DNA of 64,000 nt from Sipunculus nudus (Eukaryota > Annelida > Sipuncula > Golfingiida > Sipunculidae): positions 56,406,300 to 56,470,299 of the forward strand of contig CM049314.1 of the NCBI GenBank assembly GCA_026874595.1, written 5' to 3'. A program made the translations under genes and the position numbers. Position 1 is the first letter of the stretch, and every line of letters begins with the position of its first letter. Of the stretch, positions 44,641 through 57,200 are shown piece after piece. The notes beneath the pieces were generated by a model that did not search any database, was not told the DNA's origin, and saw only the letters and a list, made by a program, of their open reading frames with translations.

Positions 44641-44984
44641 GTAAAAATATGTAGATAAGCAGATAAGTTTAGAAACGATTTCAACAATATTGTTCCTGGC
44701 AAGCATTCCAGAAAAGAATCAGTAGCTAGTAGACATCAACATGTTTTTAAAAACAACACAAGCAGCCTGTGTGCGGTGATATTCACGTTTTCCGGCCTAC
44801 TTTTATTAAAGCTATTTATTAAAGGGATTACCTTTAGTTTATAAATCAGATAGGGCATGGGGCCCCTTAAGTTTTATGAATAACTGTAAAAATATGTAGA
44901 TAAGCAAATAAGTTTAGAAACGATTTCAACAATATTGTTCCTGGCAAGCATTCCAGAAAAGAATCAGTAGCTAGTAGACATCAA
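44491..44984 (+). repeat. Tandem duplication, 248/246-bp units
   Basis: 44491-44738 and 44739-44984 are near-identical (AACATGTTTTTAAAAA..., ending in AGTAGCTAGTAGACATC). They differ by a 2-nt A-run change and a few substitutions. Unit 1 overlaps the end of repeat family D, so the duplication happened after that repeat inserted. Confidence 0.9.
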
Positions 44985-44989
44985 AAGAC

Positions 44990-46500
44990 GCTTTTTTCAC
45001 CTGTATAAAGAGAGTTTTTGAATTTTACACCATTTTTTTAATGGACTATTTTATTATTTTTAATTGTAGCAGAACCATATTCCTCCATTGGTGTACCATT
45101 GCGTAAGATAAAGATTATCACAGGATACAAAACTATGTCTCCATATTTTATATTATAAATGCAAAATATTGAAATTAGTTTCACATGCACCATCCAAAGT
45201 TGCTTCGGACCCTTCAGACGCTCAATAATCTCCGCGACGCACGAAACAAAACTGACCAAACAGTCCCGGAATCTCGAAAAAGGTCGCATGTTGAAACATC
45301 TGATATCTATACAGAGATTTTGGTCCACTTTTGTCCTCAAAGTGCTCTTCAACCGCGTTGCTTATGACACATTTTAAAGATTATTGTTCTTAGAGTGACC
45401 TCGACGATATGAGAATAAATAATGTTTAATGTACCCATCATTTTGTGTGATTTTTGGGTGTTTTTATTTTAAAAATGCGTGGAGATTACCAACGAAAACA
45501 GCCAAATTGCCTTTGTATAAACTCGGTATATTAGAAAAAATATCATTGATGATAGACAGATGAAGCCAATACTTCCATGGGAGGGTCTTCATGATCGCGA
45601 CTGAATTTTAATGTAGTAATCATATAATGTCAAGCATAGTCAGTCATATTTCAATACGCCATACCTTCAAATTTCTACCATGGAAAGAGCTCCCAAATTT
45701 ATATTTAATCATATTTAATTAATTCATGTATTATCATAACATTCAACTTCATAACTAAGTCATGAAGGGTCTTTGTCTGAGAGACTAAAACATGCCAATA
45801 CTGTATATCCGTAAGCCCATAGCGGTTGTATAGCCCATAGAATTGACATATGTTAAAAACGTCTAAAATTTAATTTCATTAATCGGATATCTGTAATTTC
45901 AATTCATACATACGTTAATTTTTCATAAAACGTAAGAATATTGAACAATACGGCTTTTCACTCTATCTGTCCTCTTATTCTTCAGAGTTTTTGTGATCGT
46001 CTTCTAATGAATTTGCGTTCTTTATATAACCACTGGTTAACACTTAAATCATGTCGCCGGTTTTTACTAACTCAATAAATTATTGACAAAAAACAGAGAG
46101 AACTAAACAAAAAAGTAAACATATAAGTCACGTGAGCCGTTTTTGAGGTCACAGGAGGACTATCTCATGATATCACGTGATCGCATGATCTGTACTCAGC
46201 CTTCTTTGGACTCCGTGCTTGACACTGCCAAATGGAGATGTTAGCAAGATTAACATCAAATAAATCCTGGCTATACTTTTAACGTTGACACATGTCGGAA
46301 AGTGAAAGCCAAATATTGAAATTAATCTGACGCAATCTATATATTTAAAACTGACTCGTACTGGGCATCAGTACAGTACTTTCGAGATGCATGACTAAGT
46401 GTATGACCCTTGCGTCGACGGGTTTGATTCTAATGCAATAAACATTATATTGCATCATATCTGGTCATTTGGTACATACGTAATATAGATCACTGAGTAG
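44990..46500. other. No gene seen
   Basis: Short overlapping frames at 45038-45377 on both strands have no domain and no conserved-looking splice sites. Otherwise AT-rich DNA. Confidence 0.45.
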
Positions 46501-46509
46501 AGCTAAGTT

Positions 46510-46750
46510 ATTAAGGTCAAGCCTCTTACAAGCCCCATAGCTCGGAGGATATAGGTCACAGTGACCTAATTTCAGGTTTCCACAGATGATTTCATGAACC
46601 TCGATGGGTGTTCTGTTAGACGTTTCTAACTGCAGCGGTTAGAATTTGTGCCTGTAAACGGACGAACAGACAGACAGACGAACAGACGGACGGACGATGG
46701 GCAAAGAGTGATAGCTATAGCTCAGATGTCTTTCAGTCGGCTGAGCTAAA
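46510..46750 (-). repeat. Inverted copy of the ERE-bearing repeat
   Basis: Reverse complement of 23313-23530: CTTACAAGCCCCATAGCTCG, GGATATAGGTCACAGTGACC, a GGACGAACAGACAGACAGAC run and terminal GGCTGAGCTAAAAA. The AGGTCACAGTGACCT palindrome is kept at 46553-46567. Confidence 0.7.
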
Positions 46751-46801
46751 AATGAACATTCAAGCTCTGTGTGTCAAGAAACACACAAGGATCTCTGCCA
46801 T

Positions 46802-46836
46802 TATACGCACGCTTGCCCTCACAAATATAAAGTCGG

Positions 46837-46889
<53 letters not shown>

Positions 46890-46917
46890 TTAATTAGAGA
46901 GGGCAAGCGTGCATATC
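46802..46917. repeat. MITE-like unit: inverted repeats around a (TA)n core
   Basis: GCACGCTTGCCCTC (46807-46820) is perfectly inverted at 46899-46912 (GAGGGCAAGCGTGC), and the pairing continues outward with one mismatch. Between them is mostly (TA)n (46839-46886). Confidence 0.55.
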
Positions 46918-46919
46918 AA

Positions 46920-48590
46920 AGCAGAGAACCGTTGAACATCCATAGCCATTCAAGCTTTTTCAATATTTTCCCTGAACATGCCATGTATATAATGATTATA
47001 CATGATTTGATTATAATAATATATTTTCGGTTATATTTTCTATGTTAATCATGATGACAGTAAAAGTGAAATATTTTGTAGTACTATAAATAAACACACA
47101 AATACACATATATACAGATATATATGAATTGGTGAAATGACAGTGTGTGTGTATTGATCTTATCATTCAATCTGTGACGTTTTGTGAGACAAACTTATTA
47201 ACTCAGGAAATAATTGAATGTACAGTGGTAAACACATAAAAATAGATACATAAACTGGGAACCAGAACATTTTCTTTATATAATTATTTTCTATTTGTAA
47301 TGATGTACCTGCAAGATACAAATTCGGAAACTGGTAATTAGATTTTTGTAATACCTAATCGTCATGAAAATTCAAAACCAAATGAACTTTGATAGATTAA
47401 TAGGGTGCTCGCATTTTCAAATAAAAATGTTCTTGTATTACCCCATGTTATATTATCAGTGTATTTTTTTTGCAATTCATTGTTTGTAATTTTTTTACAA
47501 AATAAAGAAAAAGAACAACTCTGAGACGTCTTTGAAAGAGAAGAAAAATTAAAACTATACGTAAAAAGTAGGCAAAGTCACATTATGGTGCCAGGAAAAC
47601 GTGTTGTGTTACAACACAATTTGAAAAGTAAATGTTTTAAAATTATCATGTCGGACAGATATTTATTAAAATAAATCACAAAAAAGATATATAAGGATAC
47701 CTTTGTTCATTTGCCATGCAAGTCAATTTATGAAATAGACGATGTTTTATTTAAAACAACCAAAACGGCTCTATCTGATCCCATCCCCCCTACTCCCGTT
47801 TATAGATTTAAAAGAATTTACCCAAACAGATAGGCCTATATCCAGTTATCCGTATGTTTTTAGTTTTAAATTAGAGGTCGATAAAATCGTGGTAATCTTT
47901 ATTTTTAATTTTTACCTTTTCGTATAGAATTATCTCTTTGGAAATACTAAAAGTCCATGATTGTACCAAATAATTTTGCACTACCAAAAAACTTTAACAT
48001 GTCATCAGTTATATTGTATCTCCATTTTGGTAAATTTAAATTAGAGTCGAGATCGTAAGTTTTAATATATTCGTGAATATGGGACGACTAAACCACTTAA
48101 TTTTAGTTTATTTCTATATTTGGTTGAGCATATTGGCAGGTGAATCGAAGGATACACGTAAAATGATCATAAGATTTAATCATACTTTTCCACATTTTCA
48201 CAAATATTTGAAGACTGGTTTAAGTAAGTAAGGAACAAAACCAGACGTGGACTTGTGCCATTATTCAAAACCCACTGTTTAGAGAGTTCACCATTCATGT
48301 ATTATTTGTCTCCTAGAGGAAAATATTTTCAACCATATATGTTCATCATCAATGATGCCGCACTGTTTCAGTTTACTATGAAGTCTCATTTAAATAAACA
48401 TACACGTATAAACAAAATGGTAAAATTTATAATAGACATAGGGGTTTCAAACACGCAGTATATGTATATTACTGGAATCATTTAACTGTTACTTTTATTT
48501 ATTTCTAGATTCTATAGTACGTCCCTTATGCAGCGGTTATACACTACAGTTGTCCTAAAACTCATTTGTTTCGTATAGTTTTAACCGTTA
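46920..48590. other. No gene seen
   Basis: AT-rich DNA. Frames at 47742 and 48255 (61 and 76 codons) show no recognisable motif. Confidence 0.45.
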
Positions 48591-48599
48591 AAAAGTTAT

Positions 48600-48800
48600 T
48601 CGGGGTCTCAAGACCAGGGCTTGCACAGGGCTAAGATTTAAACCAACCAGAGCGGACTGTCGCGGCTTGGAGCTGGATGCAAAAAGCTATACCACACTCT
48701 CATTACAATCTGATCACAATCGTTTGCCCTGTGGGGGCCCTGGTGGTGAGACCCGGAGAATCTGTCTCTACAAAACGAGGATCTAGAAAGACTGCAGTGT
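48600..48800 (+). repeat. Dispersed repeat family E, copy 1
   Basis: Shares GGAGCTGGATGCA, GCTATACCACACTCTCATT versus GCGATACCACGCTCTCATT, TCTGAT-ACAAT and an AGATC-AGAA-GA block with 50190-50420. No coding content is recognised. Confidence 0.5.
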
Positions 48801-48809
48801 ATGACCTAT

Positions 48810-49940
48810 CCGACAGGAGTGTACCTCTGTTATGAAAAGAATTCTACTTATCGGTATTGATTTGAGATCTAAAGTATAAATGGTAAGGTTTGACGGTAAT
48901 ATGTTGTAAAGGATTAAAAAATGTTTATGATAGGATAATTTAGAAAAATATTATATTGACGACGAGGTTTAAAGTCAATTGCAACAGTAAGTTTCGAAGG
49001 CGGTGAAATGGTGTGAAAATTGTATAAATGGGACCTACATCTTTTATTACGTTTATGTACGGATTATTCATGCATTATAGTAGTATTACAGTAAGCGGAT
49101 ATATTTCTTAGTTATTTACATTAAACAATTTTGTAAAATAAATTTAAAAATTAAAACACACCCATTAGAGTTCATATAAAGTATTACTTATATCATGACC
49201 GGGAACGGATACACGCTATATTTAATAATCACGTGAGAAAGTGTTCATTCAGCTCACGTGAAAATCGCAGTGTACACGAGTTGTTTTTATCTAACTTAAT
49301 CTGAATGTTTCCGGAAATACAGGTACTTTTAGAGTGCAGAACAACACGAGACAGAATAAGGGGGAGGTTAATCATTATAATCATATTGATTTAAAAGTCA
49401 TAATAACCACAATTTTCTTTTTATTTTAAACGATATATGTGTATGAAGTAACTGATAAATATACGAAGAGTTGCATTTACAATTATTCATCTCTTTACCG
49501 GTGATGTCTCAAGGGCAATGTAAAAAAAGTAATAACTGGTCGATAACTAGGACTTATTTAGTTTGTAGTTCAACACCAATGATAAATTGGATCCTTGTAA
49601 ACTGTATAGCTGAAGCATTTGTAATGGTGTTAGTAAGTCAAGCTTATATTTGTGATGTGGATAAGAAAGGGTTCATGGTCGGAAATCCCCTTATCAGTGC
49701 GCCAGATGAACACTTTCGTCTTAGGTGAACTATAACATCTGTCAGAATATTCATTGCAGAAGAATTAAAGCGATACCAGATTGGGCATGTGGGCGGAATT
49801 AGTGACTGCCTCGCGGTCGGTCGGAAGGTTGCATGCAAAAATCAGTGCCTTAGTCACGAGGTCTGCAAAAATTTGCTACTTCCGGTCATGAGGAATAATT
49901 CATTACAGTTTCTTTCACGTATGTTAATGCTTCGTTCATA
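48810..49940. other. No gene seen
   Basis: AT-rich DNA with one 85-codon frame (49471-49728) without domain or splice context. Confidence 0.45.
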
Positions 49941-49947
49941 ATTAATA

Positions 49948-49960
49948 TATATATATATAT

Positions 49961-49997
<37 letters not shown>

Positions 49998-49999
49998 AG
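49948..49999. repeat. (TA)n-(TG)n-(GA)n compound microsatellite
   Basis: Consecutive TA, TG and GA runs, then GGAGGAGGAGG. Confidence 0.9.
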
Positions 50000-50059
50000 G
50001 AGGAGGAGGAAAAGTGATGCTGATTTACTGTGTAGGGATAGAACATGAATACACAGAAA

Positions 50060-50420
50060 AGTGGATTCACTCTGTTATACCCCATGACCTTGCCGATCGT
50101 TTGCCCTAACACTGAGCTATATGGCGTCGTGATCTCTGCAAGCTTATCGGTACACAAACGACCGGCAATCTCTGGTTCTCAGGGCACAGGGCCAAGGGCC
50201 AAGATTCAGAATACCGAGAGCCGTTGTCCGGGTGTAATCCGACCAACGATAGCTGGTGTCACATGTTTAAAAGCTGGAGCTGGATGCACACTGCGATACC
50301 ACGCTCTCATTGGTCTGATTTCAATTATTTACTCTGTGCCCCACCTGGTCGTGTAACCGAGAGAATTTTGCCATACAAGGAAGTGATTACTAGAAAGAAG
50401 ATCTGGGACGACTGAGAGAT
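50060..50420 (-). repeat. Dispersed repeat family E, copy 2, with tRNA-like segment
   Basis: The minus strand at about 50095-50126 reads CGCCATATAGCTCAGTGTTA followed by GGGCA, a good tRNA A-box-type stretch, without a convincing B box. The part from 50190 matches 48600-48800. It could be a tRNA-derived SINE. The 103-codon frame across it is not a gene. Confidence 0.4.
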
Positions 50421-50429
50421 GGATAACCG

Positions 50430-50817
50430 CTGCGTTTAGAGCGTATTAGAAATAAAGAAATGTATGAATGTGCCTATTATACAAACAATATATTAACCAA
50501 AAATTTAATATATTTATTGCAAAATTTGATAGAGTATGGTACAAAATACTCTCCGTGGCGCTTTCCTGCTAAAAAGTTTAATCTCCACCCTTATGGTTAC
50601 AGTTTAAAGTGATTATTTAAGGGGGCCTTCATCTTTCCTCATACACTTTTTACGTACCTTATCCTAACGAATTTCATCGGAGTACGTTATTAATCTCAGA
50701 ATAATCTTCTGGACATTCTTATTGAGATTTTCCAAATGATTATTACTTGTTTGTGATGCCCAGTAACATATTACAATATCAAAAACACCTTCACTTTCCG
50801 AAGAATAATTATATATC

Positions 50818-50862
<45 letters not shown>

Positions 50863-51563
50863 TGCAACGCATTTTTCCATATTTCACATTTATTTTAAAT
50901 TTTATATGTAAACCTCTGACAAGAAAATACATTACATAATAAAATTTGGCTTGATGCCACCATATGACATTGTACATCAAGGTTACATTAATTTTCCATT
51001 CAAGTATATCCCGCGAATTTTATATTTTCCGCTTCAAAGGCGTAAAAATTTATACATACAAAAGAGCTGTTACCACTGTAACGTTTTAATACATACTTAT
51101 TTATCTTATGGGTATTTTTTCTTTTCGCATTTCATATATTATTATCTGTGTACCTCATGCAACTGACGTAATTGTAACGTCACAGTATACTAAAGAGATG
51201 TTATGAATGATTCAATATAAGGGGGCACGTCCAACATTGCCTTGGCACGTAGCTCAGCGCATGGTTCTATTTTAGTATAATGGGGGTTTCCCAACCAGCC
51301 GGATATCCTCGAAGATGGGAGGGCGAGTGGAAAGAGATAAAACTGCTGACCCAGTCTGTAAAAAGACAGAATAGCAACAGTTTGTAGCGTGAAAGCATCA
51401 AAAAGGTATGTGTTATCACTATCATTATTTGTATCAAGAAGATTAAATTACATTTAATAATAACATCTAATTGTTTCTCCATGGTCATATATAGCACACG
51501 TGGGGTGCAAATAAACGGGCATACCTTGACAATATCTAAAAGAACAGAAGATATATATAGATA

Positions 51564-51605
<42 letters not shown>

Positions 51606-52120
51606 TGATAATGACGGTATCTTTAAGTCCATAAAGAGCAACAATATACCATTTAGTTTAGCCAATTAAACATTTGAAAGCAATGTATACGCGAAGGAGT
51701 TTATGACAGTTTTATACTTTGGGGTTTTCAGATTAATTATAAATCAACGTATTAATGTACATGATAAGTGTGGCACATATTTATCAACACAGTTCGTTAT
51801 TTTTATTTTAAATAACATCAAATCAATCATGTTTTCGATTTGTTACTCATGTTATATTTTTATGTCATTTTATTATACAAAAATATATATATAATAATTA
51901 TCTTACTACAGTGAAACAAATCGACAGGTATTCCTCACGTTCATTTATTAAGGAAATGCAAGTCATAATTTTATCTGATAATGCAAAAGTAAAGTCAATT
52001 CTAAAAAAAAATTTATTAAAATTATCCCCAATTCAACAAGGCACGCTGTGTTCCTTGGAAGGATTCTTTCAACGGCATAGCTGGGACAGCATGGATAATG
52101 GTGCATATTTTCTTTTCTTT
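50430..52120. other. No gene seen; (TA)n at 50820-50860 and 51566-51600
   Basis: AT-rich DNA upstream of the second gene. Frames of 60-130 codons on either strand run through TA microsatellites and lack domains. A promoter or an upstream exon of the next gene may lie here, but none could be recognised. Confidence 0.4.
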
Positions 52121-52123
52121 CAG

Positions 52124-54139
52124 ATTTAAGTTTAAAACTACATCAGCTTTTATGGCAACTTGGAGAGAAAACATAGTCCTTGAGAGATGGAGGGAACTAC
52201 CCCGAGGGCGCGCGTTCGATTCCGACCGGACATTCTCGGATGAAACCGATTGCTTGACGAAGAAAAAGTTTCCCCCAGAAGAATGTCAGTGCAGGTAAGA
52301 GCTTCACAGAATCTACGTGAATACCATTATTCTTTGAAATTGACGGTCATTTTCATTATTTGTCACTCGTAATGTTATATGCATAGTCCTATTTTTACCA
52401 CTAATATGATTTATTAACATGATAATCACAGTATTGTATGGTACAAAATAAAATTTCATAAGTGTCATGAGTGCGAGTGCTGTGGTGTTTACAGTATTAA
52501 TTAATCGTGTTCTGTTCCCAGGGTCGCGCCTGGGTTAGTCCGTCTCACATATATTAATCTTTTTTTTTTTTTCTTTTTTTTTTTTTTTGCAGCGAGGCGG
52601 GCGCACAATGTAAGTGCGAACATATTCTAGGATGTTTTATAGAAAAGAAAAGTACTGCATCGTTCTGGAAGGCCGAAAATGATTCGGTCATTCTATCTCG
52701 AGATGAACGTAAGTACTTTCAATTGTGACGTGGCAATCGTAATTAAAAAGAACCAAAATGAGATAAATCAGTTAAGCCTGATAAAGAACTTTATCTAATG
52801 GTACACATATTTACAATATTCACATGTATTTTTATATGAAGTTCTAACACTTTTAAAGATTTCAAATTTTTTTATGGTACCCAATTTTGGTTCTAGTAAC
52901 AGCAAACCTCTTTTAATTGGGATAATATTAAACAACATGACAAGGATTTTGAAATTGATTTTTTTTTATTTTGATTCCATAAAAAAATTATTTTTTTCCT
53001 AAATACATATATCATTATAAAGATGTCTGTACCAGGTTTAAAATGAGATATACTATATTGTCTTGTATGCATTTGAAACAACATTTTGTTTGATTTTTGT
53101 AAGGGATACTTCCTTAAAGTCAATTAGAACCTGACTCCGAGTCAGACTCCGATACAAATCGCCTTATTAAAAGAAATTTAAATTGAAAATTTGAGACTAC
53201 TTATGTAGTTTGCTTTTTACTTAAAAGTTGAATTAAATTTAGCTCCCGATGCAGAACTAAAGCTTGATATATTTAGCCTTTTCGTAGTTTCCTGTTAATA
53301 TTTCCCACATGCATAAAAGCCTAATAGTATGTGACAGAGATTTTATTGGACTCGAGATGGACTGATTCGAGTCCTACATGTACACGTTAAAAACTTCATA
53401 ATTCTGACATAACAAAAGAGTTATCACTTTCTTGTAACAAACGTGTTTTCTCTAAGACAGTCGCTGAATTAATAATTGTTCGTCAGTCTGTTTTCTGTCT
53501 CATTGTGGTCTTCTGGATTGATTCTTGAAATAGAATTTTATTTTATTTATTTTATTAAGTCCGGTATTTAAGATCAGAAATTAGGAAGGTATTTTCAGAT
53601 TATTAGAAACATTTGAAATAGAACTTTATTACAAGATTTACCGCTAATTTTCTTTGACATGTTACATTCTAATAACTGCTTATATTATATTCTCTAATTT
53701 AAATGAGCAGAGAACACATCGACAACTGTTTTGTTACCGTATTATGCTATCACAAGCGAAACAACCCCCGTGTATCGGGAAAACCCATCGTCAATGAGAA
53801 CAGTCTTCTGTATTGAAGGAGTATTTCATTATGTAAGATTGTTTTTATATCAAGAAGAGAGGGTTTTGGTTCATCATAATTTCTTCACTATAATAAAGCA
53901 TCACCTTTGTGTACTTTTCTTACAGAATATTTTCAGATCGTCATATTAAAGCCCAATGGATGTTCGGATAGAACCGTCGCTATAATAAGAACATTTAACA
54001 ATGGCAAATACCTTTATGTAGACATAAAAAAATCAAGACAGGCTCGCCAAGGCAAGGCTCTCCAGCTAACGGTAAATATACATGATTGTAACGGTACTCG
54101 ACTGTACAGGCACTGGCACATGAAATACGTACAAAATGA

Positions 54140-54204
<65 letters not shown>

Positions 54205-57200
54205 TGTAACTGTACACTTTTGCATTCAGACTAAACTGCAACGTCAACGTGCTCCTAAAGCTTGTCTAGTGAACCGTTTGTATAAGGCCAAAACATTAAA
54301 GGGTTGCTTTTTCAGGCACATTATTTATCGAATATAACCAGTTTGTAATAATTTTCTGTTAAAAATTTCTTATAATCAGGATACAACATTATAACAACCA
54401 TTGTTTTGTTAAACAGGCAAAAAATAGATTATAATAAAACGAAGTCTTATCGAAATGTTATCATTTTATATTTCTTGAACAAAAAAGTCCGAGCCCTAAA
54501 TTTCGAAATAAAAATAAAAATATAAATGTTTGATTCGGGTGACAAATAAACGCGCTTGATGTCTGAAAAACCAGTTATTATTATATTTTCTTTTTGCCTA
54601 ATGTATAAATTTGTTTCCCTTCTCTCATTGACTGACAATAGAGTAAACAAGATAAACTGACAGGACATCCTGAGAATGCAAACTTCATCCACAAAGTAAA
54701 TTAATATTTTCCCATTACAAAGCTGCTCGTGTATTTCATTCACAGAGTAACTCCTGTTTTCAATCATAGAGGTACTCCTGTTTGTGCATTACGGAGCTAC
54801 TCAAGGTTGTCCATCACAAAGTTACTCATGTTTGTCCATCACAGAGCTACTCATGTTTGTCCATCAAAGAGCTACTCGTGTATTCAATGAAGAGCTGCCC
54901 ATGTTTGTCCATCACAGAGCTACTCATGTTTTTCAATCACAGAGCTACTCATGTTTGCCCATCACAGAGCTACTCGTGTATTTAAAGAAGAGCTGCTCAC
55001 GTTTGTCTATTACAGAACTACTCATGCTTGTCCATCGCAGAACTACTCATGTATTAAATCAAGACCTACTCATGTTGGTCCATCAAAGAACCACTCATGT
55101 ACTTAATCAAGACCTGCTCATGTTTGTCCATCACAGAACTACTCATGTTTGTTCATCACGGAGCTACTAATGTTTGTCAATCACAGAGCTGCTCGTGTAT
55201 TTATTCAAAGGCTGCTCATGTTTTTCCTTCACAGAACTACTCATGTGTGTCCATCAAAGAACCACTCATGTATTAAATCAAGAGCTGCTCATGTTTGTCA
55301 ATCACAGAACTACTCAAGTTTGTCCATCACAGAACTACTCATGCATTAAATAAAGAGCCGCTCATGTTTGTCCACCACAGAAATAATCATGTATTAAATC
55401 AAGAGCTGCTCATTTTTGTCTCTATAGAGCTGCTCATGTTTGTCTGTCACAGAACTACTCATGCATTAAATAAAGAGCCGCTCATGTTTGTCCACCACAG
55501 AAATAATCATGTATTAAATAAAGAGCTGCTCATGTTTGTCAATTTCAGAGCTGCTCATGTTTGTCCATCACAGAACTACTCATGCATTAAATAAAGAGCC
55601 GCTCATGTTTGTCCACCACAGAAATAATCATGTATTAAATAAAGAGCTGCTCATGTTTGTCAATTTCAGAGCTGCTCAAGTTTGTCCATCACAGAACTAC
55701 TCATGCATTAAATAAAGAGCCGCTCATGTTTGTCCACCACAGAAATAATCATGTATTAAATCAAGAGCTGCTCATTTTTGTCTCTATAGAGCTGCTCATG
55801 TTTGTCTGTCACAGAACTACTCATGCATTAAATAAAGAGCCGCTCATGTTTGTCCACCACAGAAATAATCATGTATTGAATCAAGAGCTGCTCATTTTTG
55901 TCTCTATAGAGCTGCTCATGTTTGTCTGTCACAGTACTACTCATGCATTAAATAAAGAGCTGCTCATGTTTGTCAATTTCAGAGCTGCTCATGTTTGTCC
56001 ATCACAGAGCTACTCATGCATTAAATAAAGAGCCGCTCATGTTTGTCCACCACAGAAATAATCATGTATTAAATAAAGAGCTGCTCATGTTTGTCCATCA
56101 CAGAACTACTCATGCATTAAATAAAGAGCCGCTCATGTTTGTCCACCACAGAAATAATCATGTATTAAATAAAGAGCTGCTCATGTTTGTCAATTTCAGA
56201 GCTCCTCAAGTTTGTCCATCACAGAACTACTCATGCATTAAATAAAGAGCCGCTCATGTTTGTCCACCACAGAAATAATCATGTATTAAATCAAGAGCTG
56301 CTCATTTTTGTCTCTATAGAGCTGCTCATGTTTGTCTGTCACAGAACTACTCATGCATTAAATAAAGAGCCGCTCATGTTTGTCCACCACAGAAATAATC
56401 ATGTATTAAATCAAGAGCTGCTCATTTTTGTCTCTATAGAGCTGCTCATGTTTGTCTGTCACAGAACTACTCACGCATTAAATAAAGAGCCGCTCATGTT
56501 TGTCTGTCACAGAACTACTCATGCATTAAATAAAGAGCTGCTCATGTTTGTCAATTTTAGAGCTGCTCATGTTTGTCCATCACAGAGCTACTCATGCATT
56601 AAATAAAGAGCCGCTCATGTTTGTCCACCACAGAAATAATCATGTATTAAATAAAGAGCTGCTCATGTTTGTCAATTTCAGAGCTACTCATGTTTGTCCA
56701 TCACAGAACTACTCATGCATTAAATAAAGAGCCGCTCATGTTTGTCCACCACAGAAATAATCATGTATTAAATAAAGAGCTGCTCATGTTTGTCAATTTC
56801 AGAGCTGCTCAAGTTTGTCCATCACAGAACTACTCATGCATTAAATAAAGAGCCGCTCATGTTTGTCCACCACAGAAATAATCATGTATTAAATCAAGAG
56901 CTGCTCATTTTTGTCTCTATAGAGCTGCTCATGTTTGTCTGTCACAGAACTACTCATGCATTAAATAAAGAGCCGCTCATGTTTGTCCACCACAGAAATA
57001 ATCATGTATTAAATCAAGAGCTGCTCATTTTTGTCTCTATAGAGCTGATCATGTTTGTCTGTCACAGAACTACTCATGCATTAAATAAAGAGCCGCTCAT
57101 GTTTGTCCACCACAGAAATAATCATGTATTAAATCAAGAGCTGCTCATTTTTGTCTCTATAGAGCTGCTCATGTTTGTCTGTCACAGAACTACTCATGCA

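Noticed and set aside
50095-50126. Possible tRNA gene on the minus strand
   Set aside because: There is an A-box-like stretch, but no B box and no closing acceptor stem, so it is more likely a SINE head.
51240-51310. CACGTAGCTCAGCGCATGGT as a tRNA 5' half
   Set aside because: No B box and no cloverleaf could be formed by eye.
54014-54247. Minus-strand Tyr/Ile repeat frame near exon 3
   Set aside because: It is (TA)n read through antisense of a real exon.
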